Below are positions 1 through 8,708 of a DNA stretch of 35,568 nt, piece after piece. Source of the DNA: Clostridia bacterium (GTDB taxonomy: Bacteria; Bacillota; Clostridia; Christensenellales; DTU072); contig JAFVAC010000037.1 in NCBI GenBank assembly GCA_017476265.1, forward strand, positions 1 through 35,568, in the 5' to 3' direction. How positions within the stretch are numbered: the first letter of the stretch is position 1; the number at the start of each line of letters is the position of its first letter. The notes below the pieces were generated by a model. That model ran no database searches. It was not told the DNA's origin and saw nothing but the letters and a program-made list of their open reading frames with translations. The translations under genes and the position numbers were made by a program.

Positions 1-2
1 AA

Positions 3-320
3 GAGACCCTCAAGTCCGACGGCAGACTGGTGGTTCTTGCCGAGGGACCGGAGTGCGGCGTAAGCGTCGCTAAATGTATCGACAACAGGAAGTTCTTTTT
101 CTTCGGGCACGCGGAGTATGACCGCGACACCTTGAAGAAGGAGTACCTGCGGGACAAGGATCGGGGACTGATGGACGTGGACCCGCCGAAAAACTATTTC
201 CTCGACGGTGACGAGGACAAGATCGATATGACCTGGCGCAGTACGGGGACGCTTCTTTTCAACAACTGGCTCAACTACTACGTCTATCAGGTCACTCCCT
301 ACGATATCGGCAGGCAATGA
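3..320 (+). CDS. metA: Homoserine O-acyltransferase (MetA), C-terminal part
   Basis: This is the last 105 codons of a MetA/HTS-family enzyme; the start lies before the window. The enzyme acylates homoserine (succinyl- or acetyl-CoA donor), the first committed step of methionine synthesis in the cytoplasm. The visible part contains the family's His-x-Glu active-site segment in GHAEYDRDTL, and the typical ending WRSTGTLLFNNWLNYYVYQ. The catalytic cysteine lies upstream and cannot be checked, so the acyl donor cannot be decided; many Firmicutes MetA proteins use acetyl-CoA. The open frame runs from base 3 without a stop. Its TGA overlaps the ATG of recF (ATGA), so the two are translationally coupled. 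It fits functionally with metF and metH further along the window. Confidence 0.93.
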   Translation, partial: ETLKSDGRLVVLAEGPECGVSVAKCIDNRKFFFFGHAEYDRDTLKKEYLRDKDRGLMDVDPPKNYFLDGDEDKIDMTWRSTGTLLFNNWLNYYVYQVTPYDIGRQ

Positions 321-1411
321 GGCTGGACAAACTCTATCTCGAAGGTTTTTTGAGCTACGACAAACTCTATCTGGACTTTGCCGACGGGATCAACGTGCTC
401 GTCGGGCAGAACGCCGTGGGAAAAACCAACCTCGCCGAGAGCGTCTACTATTGTTCGGTGGGCAAGTCGGCGCGAGGGCTCAAGGATAAGGAACTCCTCT
501 CCTGGTCGGGAGCCGATCACGCGCGGATCCGACTCCGTGTGGAGCGCAGATTCGGCGCGCATACGGTGGACGTATATATCGACGCGCAAGGCAAAAAGAG
601 GATCACCGTGGACGAACTCCCCATCGCCCGCATCGGCGAATTGATGGGCGTCGTCAACGCCGTCTACTTCTCTCCCGACGAGATGAAACTCATCAAGGAT
701 TCCCCCGCCGACCGCAGAAGATTTTTGGATATCAGCCTGTGTCAGACCGACAAGGTGTACTTCTACAAACTGTCGGAGTACAACAAACTTTTGGCGCAAA
801 GGAACAAACTGCTCAAGAACTATAAGGACAGCAGGGACCTCCCCGAAATGAGCGCCATCATCGTCGAGAAGATGGCGGACCGGCAGGAATACGTCGTCAA
901 AAAGCGGAAGGAGTTTGTGGAAAAGATCGCGCCCCTTGCCGCCGCCAGGCACAGGAAGATCACCGACGGCAAGGAGGACCTCTCCCTTGCCTATGAGACC
1001 GAGGAAATTGACTTCGACGATATAAAGGGGTCTTTTTTGCGGCTGTACGAGCAGAACTTCGAGAAGGACCGTCGTTTAGAGTACACGACGGTGGGGTGCC
1101 ATCGGGACGATCTGAAGATCATCGCCGGGGGCATAGACGTCCGCAAGTACGGCTCGCAAGGGCAGCAGAGGACGGCGGTACTCAGTCTGAAGCTCGCCGA
1201 GGTGGACGGGATCTATTCCACCGTCGGAGAGTACCCGGTGGTCATTCTGGACGACGTGGCGAGCGAACTGGACCGCGGCAGACTGAAAAAACTGTTTGAG
1301 AGTCTGTCGGGCGTGCAGGTTTTGGTCACGACGACCGAGTATGACGAGGACTTCGGTCCGGCGACGGTCTTTGACGTGACCAAAGGCAAGATCGCAAAAA
1401 GATTTGGATAA
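317..1411 (+). CDS. recF: DNA replication and repair protein RecF
   Basis: RecF is an SMC-like ATPase that binds gapped DNA and loads RecA with RecO and RecR. The 364-residue length is normal. Visible motifs are Walker A GQNAVGKT at residues 30-37, the ABC signature region YGSQGQQRTAVLSLKLAE near residue 280, and Walker B VVILDDVASELD near residue 310. The N-terminal LYLEGFLSY segment matches the usual start of the family. The ATG overlaps the metA stop by four bases, so the gene is coupled to metA. This is unusual because recF normally sits next to dnaA, dnaN and gyrB; here it is followed 35 bases later by argS. Confidence 0.95.
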   Translation: MRLDKLYLEGFLSYDKLYLDFADGINVLVGQNAVGKTNLAESVYYCSVGKSARGLKDKELLSWSGADHARIRLRVERRFGAHTVDVYIDAQGKKRITVDELPIARIGELMGVVNAVYFSPDEMKLIKDSPADRRRFLDISLCQTDKVYFYKLSEYNKLLAQRNKLLKNYKDSRDLPEMSAIIVEKMADRQEYVVKKRKEFVEKIAPLAAARHRKITDGKEDLSLAYETEEIDFDDIKGSFLRLYEQNFEKDRRLEYTTVGCHRDDLKIIAGGIDVRKYGSQGQQRTAVLSLKLAEVDGIYSTVGEYPVVILDDVASELDRGRLKKLFESLSGVQVLVTTTEYDEDFGPATVFDVTKGKIAKRFG

Positions 1412-1446
1412 AACACGGCGCATTTTTCGCCGAAGGCAGGTAACAT

Positions 1447-3150
1447 ATGGCAACCGAACTGAAAAGAGAACTATCTCGCGTCATTCCCGTCGAGGGCTTG
1501 AGCGAGGAGGACGTCTACAGTCTTATGACGGCGCCCCCCGATCTGAAGATGGGGGACTTGACGCTACCGTGCTTCCGTCTGGCAAAGACGCTCAGAAAGA
1601 GCCCGCAGGTCATCGCCGCCGATCTCTGCGCTGCGGTCAAGGACAGACTGCCCGAAGGGGTCGCCTCCGTCGAAGCCGTCAACGGGTATCTCAACTTCCG
1701 CTTCGACAAGGCGTCCGAGGCGGCGCGCGTGATCAAAAAGGTCCTCTCCGACGGAGCCTCTTATGGGTCGGATACGATCGGAAAAGGCAAGACCGTCTGC
1801 ATCGACTACTCATCCATCAATATAGCCAAGCCCTTCCATATCGGGCACCTGCTTACGACCGTGATCGGCGGGAGCCTGTACAAAATATTGGAAAAACTCG
1901 GCTACAAGTGCGTCGGGATCAACCATTTGGGCGACTGGGGGACGCAGTTTGGGAAACTGATCGTCGCATATAAAAAATGGTGCAGCGAGGAAGAACTCCG
2001 CAAAGAAGGCATGAAGGTCCTGACGAAGATATACGTCCGATTCCACGAGGAAGCGGAAAAGGACCCGACCCTGGACGACGAGGCGCGGGCGTGGTTTAAG
2101 AAGATCGAGGACGGAGACGAAGAGGCGACGAGGCTCTTCTCGCTCTTTAAGGAGATCACCTTGCGGGAAGTGGGCAAGACCTACGATCGGCTGAAGATCA
2201 AGTTCGACAGCTATGCCGGGGAGAGTTTTTACAACGACAAGATGGAGCCGGTCCTTCAAGAACTGGAAAAGAAGGGATTGCTCGTCGAGAGCGAGGGCGC
2301 GAAAGTGGTCGATCTGTCGGAGTACGATATGCCGCCGTGTTTGTTGGTCAAGGCGGATGGGGCGACCTTGTATGCGACAAGAGACCTTGCCGCGGCGTTC
2401 TATCGCAAGGCCACATACGACTTTGACAAGTGCCTCTACGTCGTCGCGTATCAACAGAATCTGCATTTCAAACAGGTCTTCAAGGTGCTGGAGCTTTTGG
2501 GCAAGGACTGGGCGAAGGACATGGTACACGTCCCGTTCGGGATGGTCAGTCTGGAGGACGGCGCGATGAGTACGCGCAAGGGCAAAGTGGTCTTGCTCGA
2601 AGACGTCTTGAACAACGCGGTCCAAAAGAGTCTGGACATCATCACCGCCAAAAATCCCGACCTCGAAGACAAAGAGAGAGTCGCCGAGACGGTGGGCGTG
2701 GGCGCGGTGATCTTCTTCGCCCTCAGCAACAACCGCATAAAAGACATGGTCTTTTCGTACGACAAGGTCCTCAACTTCGACGGCGAGACGGGTCCCTACG
2801 TCCAGTACACGACGACGCGGTGCAAGAGTTTGATGAAAAAGATCGGTCGGTACGACGAGAAAAAGGCGGATTACGCCAGCTTGTCCGACGAGGCGAGTTG
2901 CGCCGTGATAGCCGATCTCAACAAGTTCGGCGAGGTCCTGAAGACGGCGGCGGAAAGGTACGAGCCGTCGTATCTGTCCCGGTACCTGATCGACCTGTGC
3001 AAGGACTTCAACCGCTTCTATCTCAACAATCGCATTCTGAACGAGCCGGAGGGCGTCAAAGAGGCGCGCGCCAACGTGGTATACGCCGTCAAGACCGTCC
3101 TCGAGGAAGGGCTGCGACTACTCGGCATCGACGCGCCCGACAAGATGTAG
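1447..3150 (+). CDS. argS: Arginyl-tRNA synthetase
   Basis: This class I aminoacyl-tRNA synthetase charges tRNA-Arg with arginine. It has 567 residues, normal for the family. The N-terminal Arg-tRNA synthetase domain covers about residues 1-90. The HIGH motif is at residues 131-134 within INIAKPFHIGHLLTT. Next comes the NHLGDWGTQFGKL segment diagnostic of ArgS, and then a KMSKS-equivalent MSTRKGK near residue 377. The C-terminal anticodon-binding DALR domain ends with RLLGI. The ATG at 1447 follows a modest purine-rich site (GGCAGGT). It lies 35 bases after recF and 11 bases before the next gene, so co-transcription is likely. Confidence 0.97.
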   Translation: MATELKRELSRVIPVEGLSEEDVYSLMTAPPDLKMGDLTLPCFRLAKTLRKSPQVIAADLCAAVKDRLPEGVASVEAVNGYLNFRFDKASEAARVIKKVLSDGASYGSDTIGKGKTVCIDYSSINIAKPFHIGHLLTTVIGGSLYKILEKLGYKCVGINHLGDWGTQFGKLIVAYKKWCSEEELRKEGMKVLTKIYVRFHEEAEKDPTLDDEARAWFKKIEDGDEEATRLFSLFKEITLREVGKTYDRLKIKFDSYAGESFYNDKMEPVLQELEKKGLLVESEGAKVVDLSEYDMPPCLLVKADGATLYATRDLAAAFYRKATYDFDKCLYVVAYQQNLHFKQVFKVLELLGKDWAKDMVHVPFGMVSLEDGAMSTRKGKVVLLEDVLNNAVQKSLDIITAKNPDLEDKERVAETVGVGAVIFFALSNNRIKDMVFSYDKVLNFDGETGPYVQYTTTRCKSLMKKIGRYDEKKADYASLSDEASCAVIADLNKFGEVLKTAAERYEPSYLSRYLIDLCKDFNRFYLNNRILNEPEGVKEARANVVYAVKTVLEEGLRLLGIDAPDKM

Positions 3151-3161
3151 GGGGAGGCAAG

Positions 3162-3953
3162 ATGATCGACGCGCACACGCATACGCACTTTTCTTTCGAC
3201 GGGAAGTCTTCCGCGACGGATATGGCGGAGAGAGGAAAAGCGTTGGGGTTGGAATATATGGCGTTCACCGATCACTACGATCGGGACTACGCGCACATAG
3301 AGCGGTACAAGAGCGTCCCGCAGATGGTCCTGACCGACTATGTGGAGGCGGTGACCAAGATGAAGGAGCAATATCCTTTTCTCGCCCTCGGGATCGAGTG
3401 CGGCTACTCCGAGCTATCCGAAGAGGACTACGCCACCACCCTCCCGTATGAAAAACTGGACTACGTACTCAATTCCATCCACACCGTGGACGGGGTGGAG
3501 AGCTACGGCAAGGACTATTTCGAGGGCAAGACCAAGGAGGAGGCGTATGGGGCGTATCTGAAAAAGATACTCAAGAGCCTGGACGCAAAGTACGACTACG
3601 ACACCGTGTCCCACATCGGCTACGTCAGGAAGAGTTCTCCCTATCCCGATCCGGCGTTGACGATGAAAGAGTTCGGCGACGTGATCGACGAGATCTTAAA
3701 AAAGGTCGTGCAAAAGGGCAAGACCATAGAGATCAACAGCAATATAAAGAGCAAGGACTTTATGCCCACGGCGGAGATCATAAAGAGATACCGCGAGCTG
3801 GGTGGGGAGAACGTGACCTTCTCTTCCGACGCGCATATCGTGAGTCGGGTGGGGGAGATGTACGACGTAGCGAAAGAGATGGTCAAGTCGTGCGGCTTTT
3901 CGTACTGGACCGTCTATCGCAGACGGACTCCCGTCAAAATAAAGATCGACTGA
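3162..3953 (+). CDS. Histidinol-phosphatase, PHP family
   Basis: This is a 263-residue PHP-domain phosphoesterase of the HisJ/HisK type, which removes phosphate from histidinol phosphate in histidine synthesis. Metal-binding motifs are in order: DAHTHTHFSFDG at residues 3-14, FTDHYD near 38, GIECGY near 79, NSIH near 105, SHIGY near 148 and SSDAH near 226. The frame is open far upstream through argS, but the ATG at 3162 is right because it begins the conserved metal motif. It is preceded by GGGGGAGG at 3150-3157. No other histidine genes are visible, so an alternative phosphoester substrate is possible. It sits between argS and a metallophosphoesterase with short gaps on both sides. Confidence 0.88.
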   Translation: MIDAHTHTHFSFDGKSSATDMAERGKALGLEYMAFTDHYDRDYAHIERYKSVPQMVLTDYVEAVTKMKEQYPFLALGIECGYSELSEEDYATTLPYEKLDYVLNSIHTVDGVESYGKDYFEGKTKEEAYGAYLKKILKSLDAKYDYDTVSHIGYVRKSSPYPDPALTMKEFGDVIDEILKKVVQKGKTIEINSNIKSKDFMPTAEIIKRYRELGGENVTFSSDAHIVSRVGEMYDVAKEMVKSCGFSYWTVYRRRTPVKIKID

Positions 3954-3971
3954 CCGATTTCCGGAGGGGGT

Positions 3972-5645
3972 ATGAAGGGTAGAAAAGTGGCGGCGATCGT
4001 GGACGCGGCGGTGGGTTTTTTCGCCCTGCTGGTGTATCTTTCCATGCACACGATGCTCGGGTTCGTCGGGTATTTTACCTTCACCGCGTTGCCCTATCTG
4101 ATGGGCGCCCTGCTTCTTGCGACGGCGACGTGCGCGGCAATACTCGCCCTTTGGAAAAACAATCTCGTCCTTTTGATCGTCACGTTCGTCTGGAACGGTT
4201 TGATGCTGCTCTTTTCGTTGGGGTATTTTTTCGGCTTTTTGACGCATTACAAGGGTTTTTTGATCGAGGGCGGGAAGATATTCGCCGTTTATGTATTCGC
4301 GGCGATCGTGGTCTATCTGTGCTTTTTCCATGCCAAAGTCGAGTTCCGCGCCAAAAGGGTCCTCTCGGTGGTCCTCTGCGCGGCGCTTGTTTTGACGGCT
4401 ATCCTGTGCTTTACCGACTTCAGGACGATCAGGATCAACTATCTCGACGACGAGGCGGCGGTATATGCCGTGGGCGAGGACTATCAGATCGTCTGGACTA
4501 CGGCGTCTCCGGGCTCGGGCGAAGTGGACGTCGGCGGCAGGACCTATTACGACGAGTACGCCGGACAGCTCCGCACGACCGACCGGGTACACAAAGTGAC
4601 GGTGCCGCAGGATGTTTTGGACGAGGCGAAAAAGTACGTCGTCCGCTCCAACGCGATGCTCTCCGAGCAGGGCTTTTCCGGCTTGTTCGGATACGAAGTG
4701 AAAAGAGAGTACTCTTTTCGTCCGGTGGACGAGACCGACGGGATCCAGGCGTATGCGATCAGTGACAGCCACGACTACACAGGGGTGGCGGCGCGTGCCG
4801 CCGGGTACTTCGGCGACAAGACTGATTTCGTGGTCCTCGGCGGGGACGCGATCAACTATCTCGAGACCGAACAGAACCTCTCCACCGTCCTCAATTTGGC
4901 GCACGCCTGTACGGGCGGGCGCATTCCTTGCGTATTCGCCCGAGGCAATCACGAGTTGAAGTGCGACGGGTCGGAGAGACTGCATCGCTATGTGGGGAGT
5001 ACGGGGGAGAACTTTTTCTATACTTTCCGATTGAAGAACGTGTGGGGAGTGGTCCTCGATATGGGAGAGGATCACGCCGACGACTGGAAAGAGTTCTACG
5101 ATACGGCTATCTATACGCAGTATCGGGAGAGGCAGATCGACTTTTTGGACGGCTTGATCGCCGACAAGGAGAACGAATATTTGTCCGACGGCGTGGACTA
5201 TCGCGTGGGCGTATGCCACGTCCCGACTTCGTTTTGTCAATACGACAGGGACTATGCGTTCGACTATCTGGTCCGACTCAACGATCGACTCAACCGAATG
5301 GACCTCGACGTGATGCTGAGCGGGCACTATCACGAAATATTCTTGGCGGAGGACGACTACGCAGCGGGACAACCGCTCTTCTATACCGAGTCCTACGGCA
5401 AGACCTCTTCGGACCCCGCCTATCTTGCCACCGGCGCGAGATACAAGACGCTTTTAGTCAGTCGCAGGAGCTATACGCAGGACGTCCGCGTCAAGGAGTA
5501 CGTCCTCGGGCAAGAGTTCGTCGGGACGGCGATAGAATTCTTCGGGACGGAGAAGACGGCGCGCTTCACCACGGCGGGCAAAGAGGTCCTGTTTACGCAG
5601 AGCCCCTTCGAGGCGATCGAATACGGCAAAGTGATCGTGCTGTAG
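3972..5645 (+). CDS. Membrane-anchored metallophosphoesterase with purple-acid-phosphatase-like N-domain
   Basis: The protein has 557 residues. About five hydrophobic helices occupy residues 7-147, which would place the rest outside the membrane. A beta-rich segment around residues 165-245 (YQIVWTTASPGSGEV, RVHKVTVP) resembles the fibronectin-like domain of purple acid phosphatases. The calcineurin-type catalytic domain follows: DSH at 265-267, GGD at 290-292, GNHE at 325-328, a VCHVP histidine and GHYHE near 458. These are the expected two-metal ligands. The substrate is unknown; an extracellular phosphomonoester or diester is likely. The start has a strong CGGAGGGGG site. It ends the metA-recF-argS-PHP run. 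Confidence 0.85.
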   Translation: MKGRKVAAIVDAAVGFFALLVYLSMHTMLGFVGYFTFTALPYLMGALLLATATCAAILALWKNNLVLLIVTFVWNGLMLLFSLGYFFGFLTHYKGFLIEGGKIFAVYVFAAIVVYLCFFHAKVEFRAKRVLSVVLCAALVLTAILCFTDFRTIRINYLDDEAAVYAVGEDYQIVWTTASPGSGEVDVGGRTYYDEYAGQLRTTDRVHKVTVPQDVLDEAKKYVVRSNAMLSEQGFSGLFGYEVKREYSFRPVDETDGIQAYAISDSHDYTGVAARAAGYFGDKTDFVVLGGDAINYLETEQNLSTVLNLAHACTGGRIPCVFARGNHELKCDGSERLHRYVGSTGENFFYTFRLKNVWGVVLDMGEDHADDWKEFYDTAIYTQYRERQIDFLDGLIADKENEYLSDGVDYRVGVCHVPTSFCQYDRDYAFDYLVRLNDRLNRMDLDVMLSGHYHEIFLAEDDYAAGQPLFYTESYGKTSSDPAYLATGARYKTLLVSRRSYTQDVRVKEYVLGQEFVGTAIEFFGTEKTARFTTAGKEVLFTQSPFEAIEYGKVIVL

Positions 5646-5732
5646 CTTTTCGTCGAAAAAAGAAGACTTAATATATTTTTAACCATTTGTCCGTATACTG
5701 AAAGGGCACTTTTGACAAAGGAGCGGGACTAT

Positions 5733-8081
5733 ATGCTGAGACTCGTTGACGTAAAAAAGGACTACCGGACCTCCGACGAGGTCGTACACGCCCTGCGCGG
5801 CGTTTCGATATCATTCCGAAAAAAAGAGTTCGTCTCCATACTCGGCGCCTCCGGCTGCGGAAAGACGACGCTCATGAACGTCATCGGCGGGTTGGATCGG
5901 TATGACGAGGGGGAGCTGTTTATCGACGGCAGGTCCACCAAAAATTTCTCCGCAAAGGACTGGGACAACTATCGCAATAAGAGGATCGGTTTTGTTTTTC
6001 AAAACTACAATCTCATTCCGCACCTGACGGTACAAAAGAACGTGGAGATGGCGTTGACTCTTGCCGGGGTCTCCCCCGAGGCGAGAAAGAGAGCCGCAAT
6101 GGAGGCTCTTGCCAAAGTAGGACTGACCGAGCAGGCGAAAAAACGCCCCAACCAGCTCTCCGGTGGTCAGATGCAGCGAGTAGCCATCGCACGCGCCATC
6201 ATCAATGCCCCGGACGTCCTTTTGGCGGACGAGCCGACGGGCGCGCTGGACACCGCTACCGGCGAGCAGATCATGGACGTACTGAAAGAGCTGTCAAAAG
6301 ACCGTCTCGTCATCATCGTCACCCACAATCCCGAACTTGCCGAGCGGTACTCGACCCGCATCGTCAAAATCAAAGACGGGACCATCACGTCCGACAGCGA
6401 CCCGTATGAAGAGGAGCCCGTAGCCGAAACACCCGTCGGGACGAACGACCGTCGGGGCAAGAAAAAGGATCGTACCGCGATGTCCTTTTGGACGGCGTTA
6501 AGGCTGTCTTTTGCCAATCTGGTCACCAAAAAGGGCAGGACCATACTTACGTCGATCGCCGGGAGTATCGGCATCATCGGCATCTCCCTCATACTCGCTC
6601 TAAGCAACGGTATGAATCTGTACATCGACAAGTTGACGACCGATACCCTCAGCACCAATCCCATCACCATAGCCGAGACCGCCATCAACGTGGACGAGGC
6701 GATGGACGCCTATTATGGTACGGACAGCGGCGAGAAGTACCCCGTCGCCAAGGAGATCATCGTCCGCAAGATCGCCACGCAGAACGCTTTGATCGCCAAG
6801 AACGTCATCACGCAGGAGTACGTTGAGTACGTCAAGGGCAATATAAAAGCGGACTTGGTCAACGATATTCTGTACGAGAGCGGGTTGGAATTCAATATTT
6901 ACACAAAGTCGATCGAGGGGGAGACGGTGCGCTTGCAGTCTACCGCTCGATGGAATATGCTGGTGAATACCGACTTTATATCCACGCAGTACGACGTACT
7001 GGATGGCAAACTCCCGACGAAGGCGGAAGAACTGCTTTTGGTCGTGGACGAATATAACCGCTTGTCGGACACGGTACTGCTGTCGCTCGGGCTGGTCAGC
7101 GGGGACAACGTCGCCGACAAAATCAGCTTTGCCGACGTGATCGGAAAGTCGTACTGGTTTTTGGATACCGACGCCGCATACACTTTCGACGGTCGCAAGT
7201 TCGTCATAAACGAGGGCGAGCAAGCGGACTTGTCCATCGGTGTGGAGACCAAGATCGTCGGCATCGCAAGACTAAACAAAAACACCGAGACAGGTGCCCT
7301 GTCAAATGGGATCGGGTACACGAAAGAGCTGTATTCCAAAATGGCGGAGCGCTATCAGGGAAGCGAGATCTTGCAGTATATGGAGCAGAATCCGACCAAG
7401 GATCCTTTGACGGGCAGTCGCTATACCTACAGTTCGTCCATGATGGACGTCATGACCGGGTCGGGAGACCCGGAGACGGTGAGGACCAAGGATTTGCGCC
7501 GCTATGGTGGGATCACCGTCCCAAACGAGATCACCGTCTATCCGAAAGATTTTGCCGCGAAAAAGGAAATAAAGACCGTCCTCGATCGGTACAATGCGAC
7601 GCACACCGAGGAGGAAAAGGTCACCTATACCGATATGAGCGAATTGATGAGCCGGATCATGACCAACGTGGTCAACGTCATTAGCTACGTCCTGATCGGA
7701 TTTACCGCGATCAGTCTCATCGTCAGCGGCGTGATGATCGGCATAATAACCTACGTCTCCGTCATAGAGCGCACCAAAGAGATCGGTGTGCTTCGCGCCC
7801 TCGGCGCACGCAAAAAAGACGTAACGCGCGTCTTTAATGCCGAGACTTTTATCATAGGGCTCTTTGCCGGGCTCTTCGGCGTGATCGTCACAGGGCTATT
7901 GACCATCCCGATCAACGCTATCATCGGTAGCCTCGCCGGGGTATACGGCATCGCCGATCTCAACGTCTTCCACGCCCTTATCATGATCGCTCTAAGCGTC
8001 TTCTTGACCGTCTTGAGCGGGCTCATTCCTGCCGTCAAGGCATCGAGGAAGGATCCTGTCGCCGCCCTCCGAACAGAATAG
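5733..8081 (+). CDS. ABC transporter, fused ATPase and FtsX-like permease (MacB-like)
   Basis: The protein has 782 residues. The N-terminal 230 residues are an ABC ATPase with Walker A GASGCGKTT at 38-46, signature LSGGQMQR, Walker B VLLADEPTGALD and H-loop THN. A charged linker leads to the permease part at about residue 250. This has one helix near 268-290, a large extracytoplasmic domain of about 350 residues, and three C-terminal helices with the FtsX motif RTKEIGVLRALGARKKDV. The family exports peptides, antibiotics or lipids, or signals to the envelope. A TTG at 5712 is in frame, but the ATG at 5733 is better: AAGGAG at 5718-5723 is correctly spaced and the ATPase begins there. TATACT at 5694-5699 could be a -10 box, although no good -35 is seen. 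Confidence 0.92.
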   Translation: MLRLVDVKKDYRTSDEVVHALRGVSISFRKKEFVSILGASGCGKTTLMNVIGGLDRYDEGELFIDGRSTKNFSAKDWDNYRNKRIGFVFQNYNLIPHLTVQKNVEMALTLAGVSPEARKRAAMEALAKVGLTEQAKKRPNQLSGGQMQRVAIARAIINAPDVLLADEPTGALDTATGEQIMDVLKELSKDRLVIIVTHNPELAERYSTRIVKIKDGTITSDSDPYEEEPVAETPVGTNDRRGKKKDRTAMSFWTALRLSFANLVTKKGRTILTSIAGSIGIIGISLILALSNGMNLYIDKLTTDTLSTNPITIAETAINVDEAMDAYYGTDSGEKYPVAKEIIVRKIATQNALIAKNVITQEYVEYVKGNIKADLVNDILYESGLEFNIYTKSIEGETVRLQSTARWNMLVNTDFISTQYDVLDGKLPTKAEELLLVVDEYNRLSDTVLLSLGLVSGDNVADKISFADVIGKSYWFLDTDAAYTFDGRKFVINEGEQADLSIGVETKIVGIARLNKNTETGALSNGIGYTKELYSKMAERYQGSEILQYMEQNPTKDPLTGSRYTYSSSMMDVMTGSGDPETVRTKDLRRYGGITVPNEITVYPKDFAAKKEIKTVLDRYNATHTEEEKVTYTDMSELMSRIMTNVVNVISYVLIGFTAISLIVSGVMIGIITYVSVIERTKEIGVLRALGARKKDVTRVFNAETFIIGLFAGLFGVIVTGLLTIPINAIIGSLAGVYGIADLNVFHALIMIALSVFLTVLSGLIPAVKASRKDPVAALRTE

Positions 8082-8120
8082 CGGCGGCGAAGGTGTGACA
8101 GGCGACTTTACGCGTCTTAA

Positions 8121-8415
8121 ACGGCGCAGCCGTCATGTTGAGCGGAACGCAGTGGAGTCGAAACATCCCCGGGGATCCTTCCACGCGCTCGTTACACTCG
8201 CTTAGTCAGGATGACGGTCGAAGTAGCACCCTGGCACGTTTTAGGGCTCTGCCCTAAAAATCCGATTAAAGGATAATACTGCTTTCAGCAGAGTAAAGCG
8301 AAGGGGGAATCGCTCCAATCCCCCTTCCACCCCTTTCCTCATAATTTTCCCCCTTTTGTCTGTAATAAACTTTGGGTAAAGCAATATATTTATCCTTACG
8401 CACGGCTTGCCGTGC
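8121..8415 (-). repeat. Dispersed element of about 290 bases, copy 1 (inverse of 35221-35515)
   Basis: The reverse complement of this stretch matches 35221-35515 over its whole length with substitutions and small indels. Shared blocks include GGGAAAATTATGAGGA, TTGGAGCGAT, AGGGCAGAGCCCT, GTGCTACTTCGACCGTCATC and the following CTGACTAAGCGAGTGTAACG. Both ends are short hairpins with the same stem: ACGGC-GCA-GCCGT at 8121-8133 and GCACGGC-TT-GCCGTGC at 8400-8415. An internal hairpin TTTTAGGGC-TCT-GCCCTAAAA lies at 8239-8259. There is no coding potential. It looks like a non-autonomous mobile element or a composite palindromic repeat; no target-site duplication was confirmed. Confidence 0.75.
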
Positions 8416-8421
8416 ATCCAC

Positions 8422-8580
8422 TCGTACTTCCCGATACGATATTCGATTTTAGTCTATGCGTATTAGCCGATACTGAGTATGGGTTTAGTCGTCCCTCGTA
8501 TTCGTACTTTGCGATACCGTGTCCATTTTTATTCACGCGTATAGACCAATACGGTTTTCAGGTTCGGTCTTGCCTCATCA
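8422..8580. repeat. Two diverged tandem copies of an 80-base unit
   Basis: The unit beginning TCGTACTTCCCGATAC at 8422 recurs as TCGTACTTTGCGATAC at 8502, exactly 80 bases later. The alignment continues through ATTTT, CGTAT and CC-ATAC blocks with one one-base indel. No function is visible. Confidence 0.5.
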
Positions 8581-8581
8581 G

Positions 8582-8663
8582 ATTTGCCGTTGGCAAATTT
8601 GCAGATTGCCGTTGGCAAATTTGCAATCCGCTTTAGCGGACAACTACGCTCCGCGTAAGCGGA
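8582..8663. repeat. Array of four short hairpins
   Basis: Four perfect inverted repeats follow each other: ATTTGCC-GTT-GGCAAAT (8582-8598), TTGCC-GTT-GGCAA (8606-8618), TCCGCT-TT-AGCGGA (8627-8640) and TCCGC-GTAA-GCGGA (8650-8663). The first two belong to a direct repeat that also contains the palindrome GCAAATTTGC twice (8593-8602, 8615-8624). None has a T-run, so they do not look like terminators. Confidence 0.7.
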
Positions 8664-8679
8664 AATAATAAGCTCGGTG

Positions 8680-8708
8680 TTGACATATTTCGCGCGGTTT
8701 GGTACCAT
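8680..8708 (+). promoter_or_regulatory. Promoter of the alpha/beta hydrolase gene
   Basis: TTGACA at 8680-8685 and TACCAT at 8703-8708 are separated by 17 bases. The predicted transcript starts about 30 bases before the ribosome binding site of the gene at 8749, which also argues against the earlier in-frame start at 8677. Confidence 0.7.

Noticed and set aside
3696..5372. Long minus-strand frame of 558 codons opposite the PHP and phosphoesterase genes
   Set aside because: It has no domain, no ribosome site and is opposite two clear genes; high GC in the codons opens the antisense frame.
5647..5660. Terminator TTTTCG-T-CGAAAA after the phosphoesterase gene
   Set aside because: The loop would be a single base and no T-run follows.
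8412..8636. 74-codon plus-strand frame in the gene-free region
   Set aside because: It runs through repeats and hairpins, has no ribosome binding site and no family resemblance.
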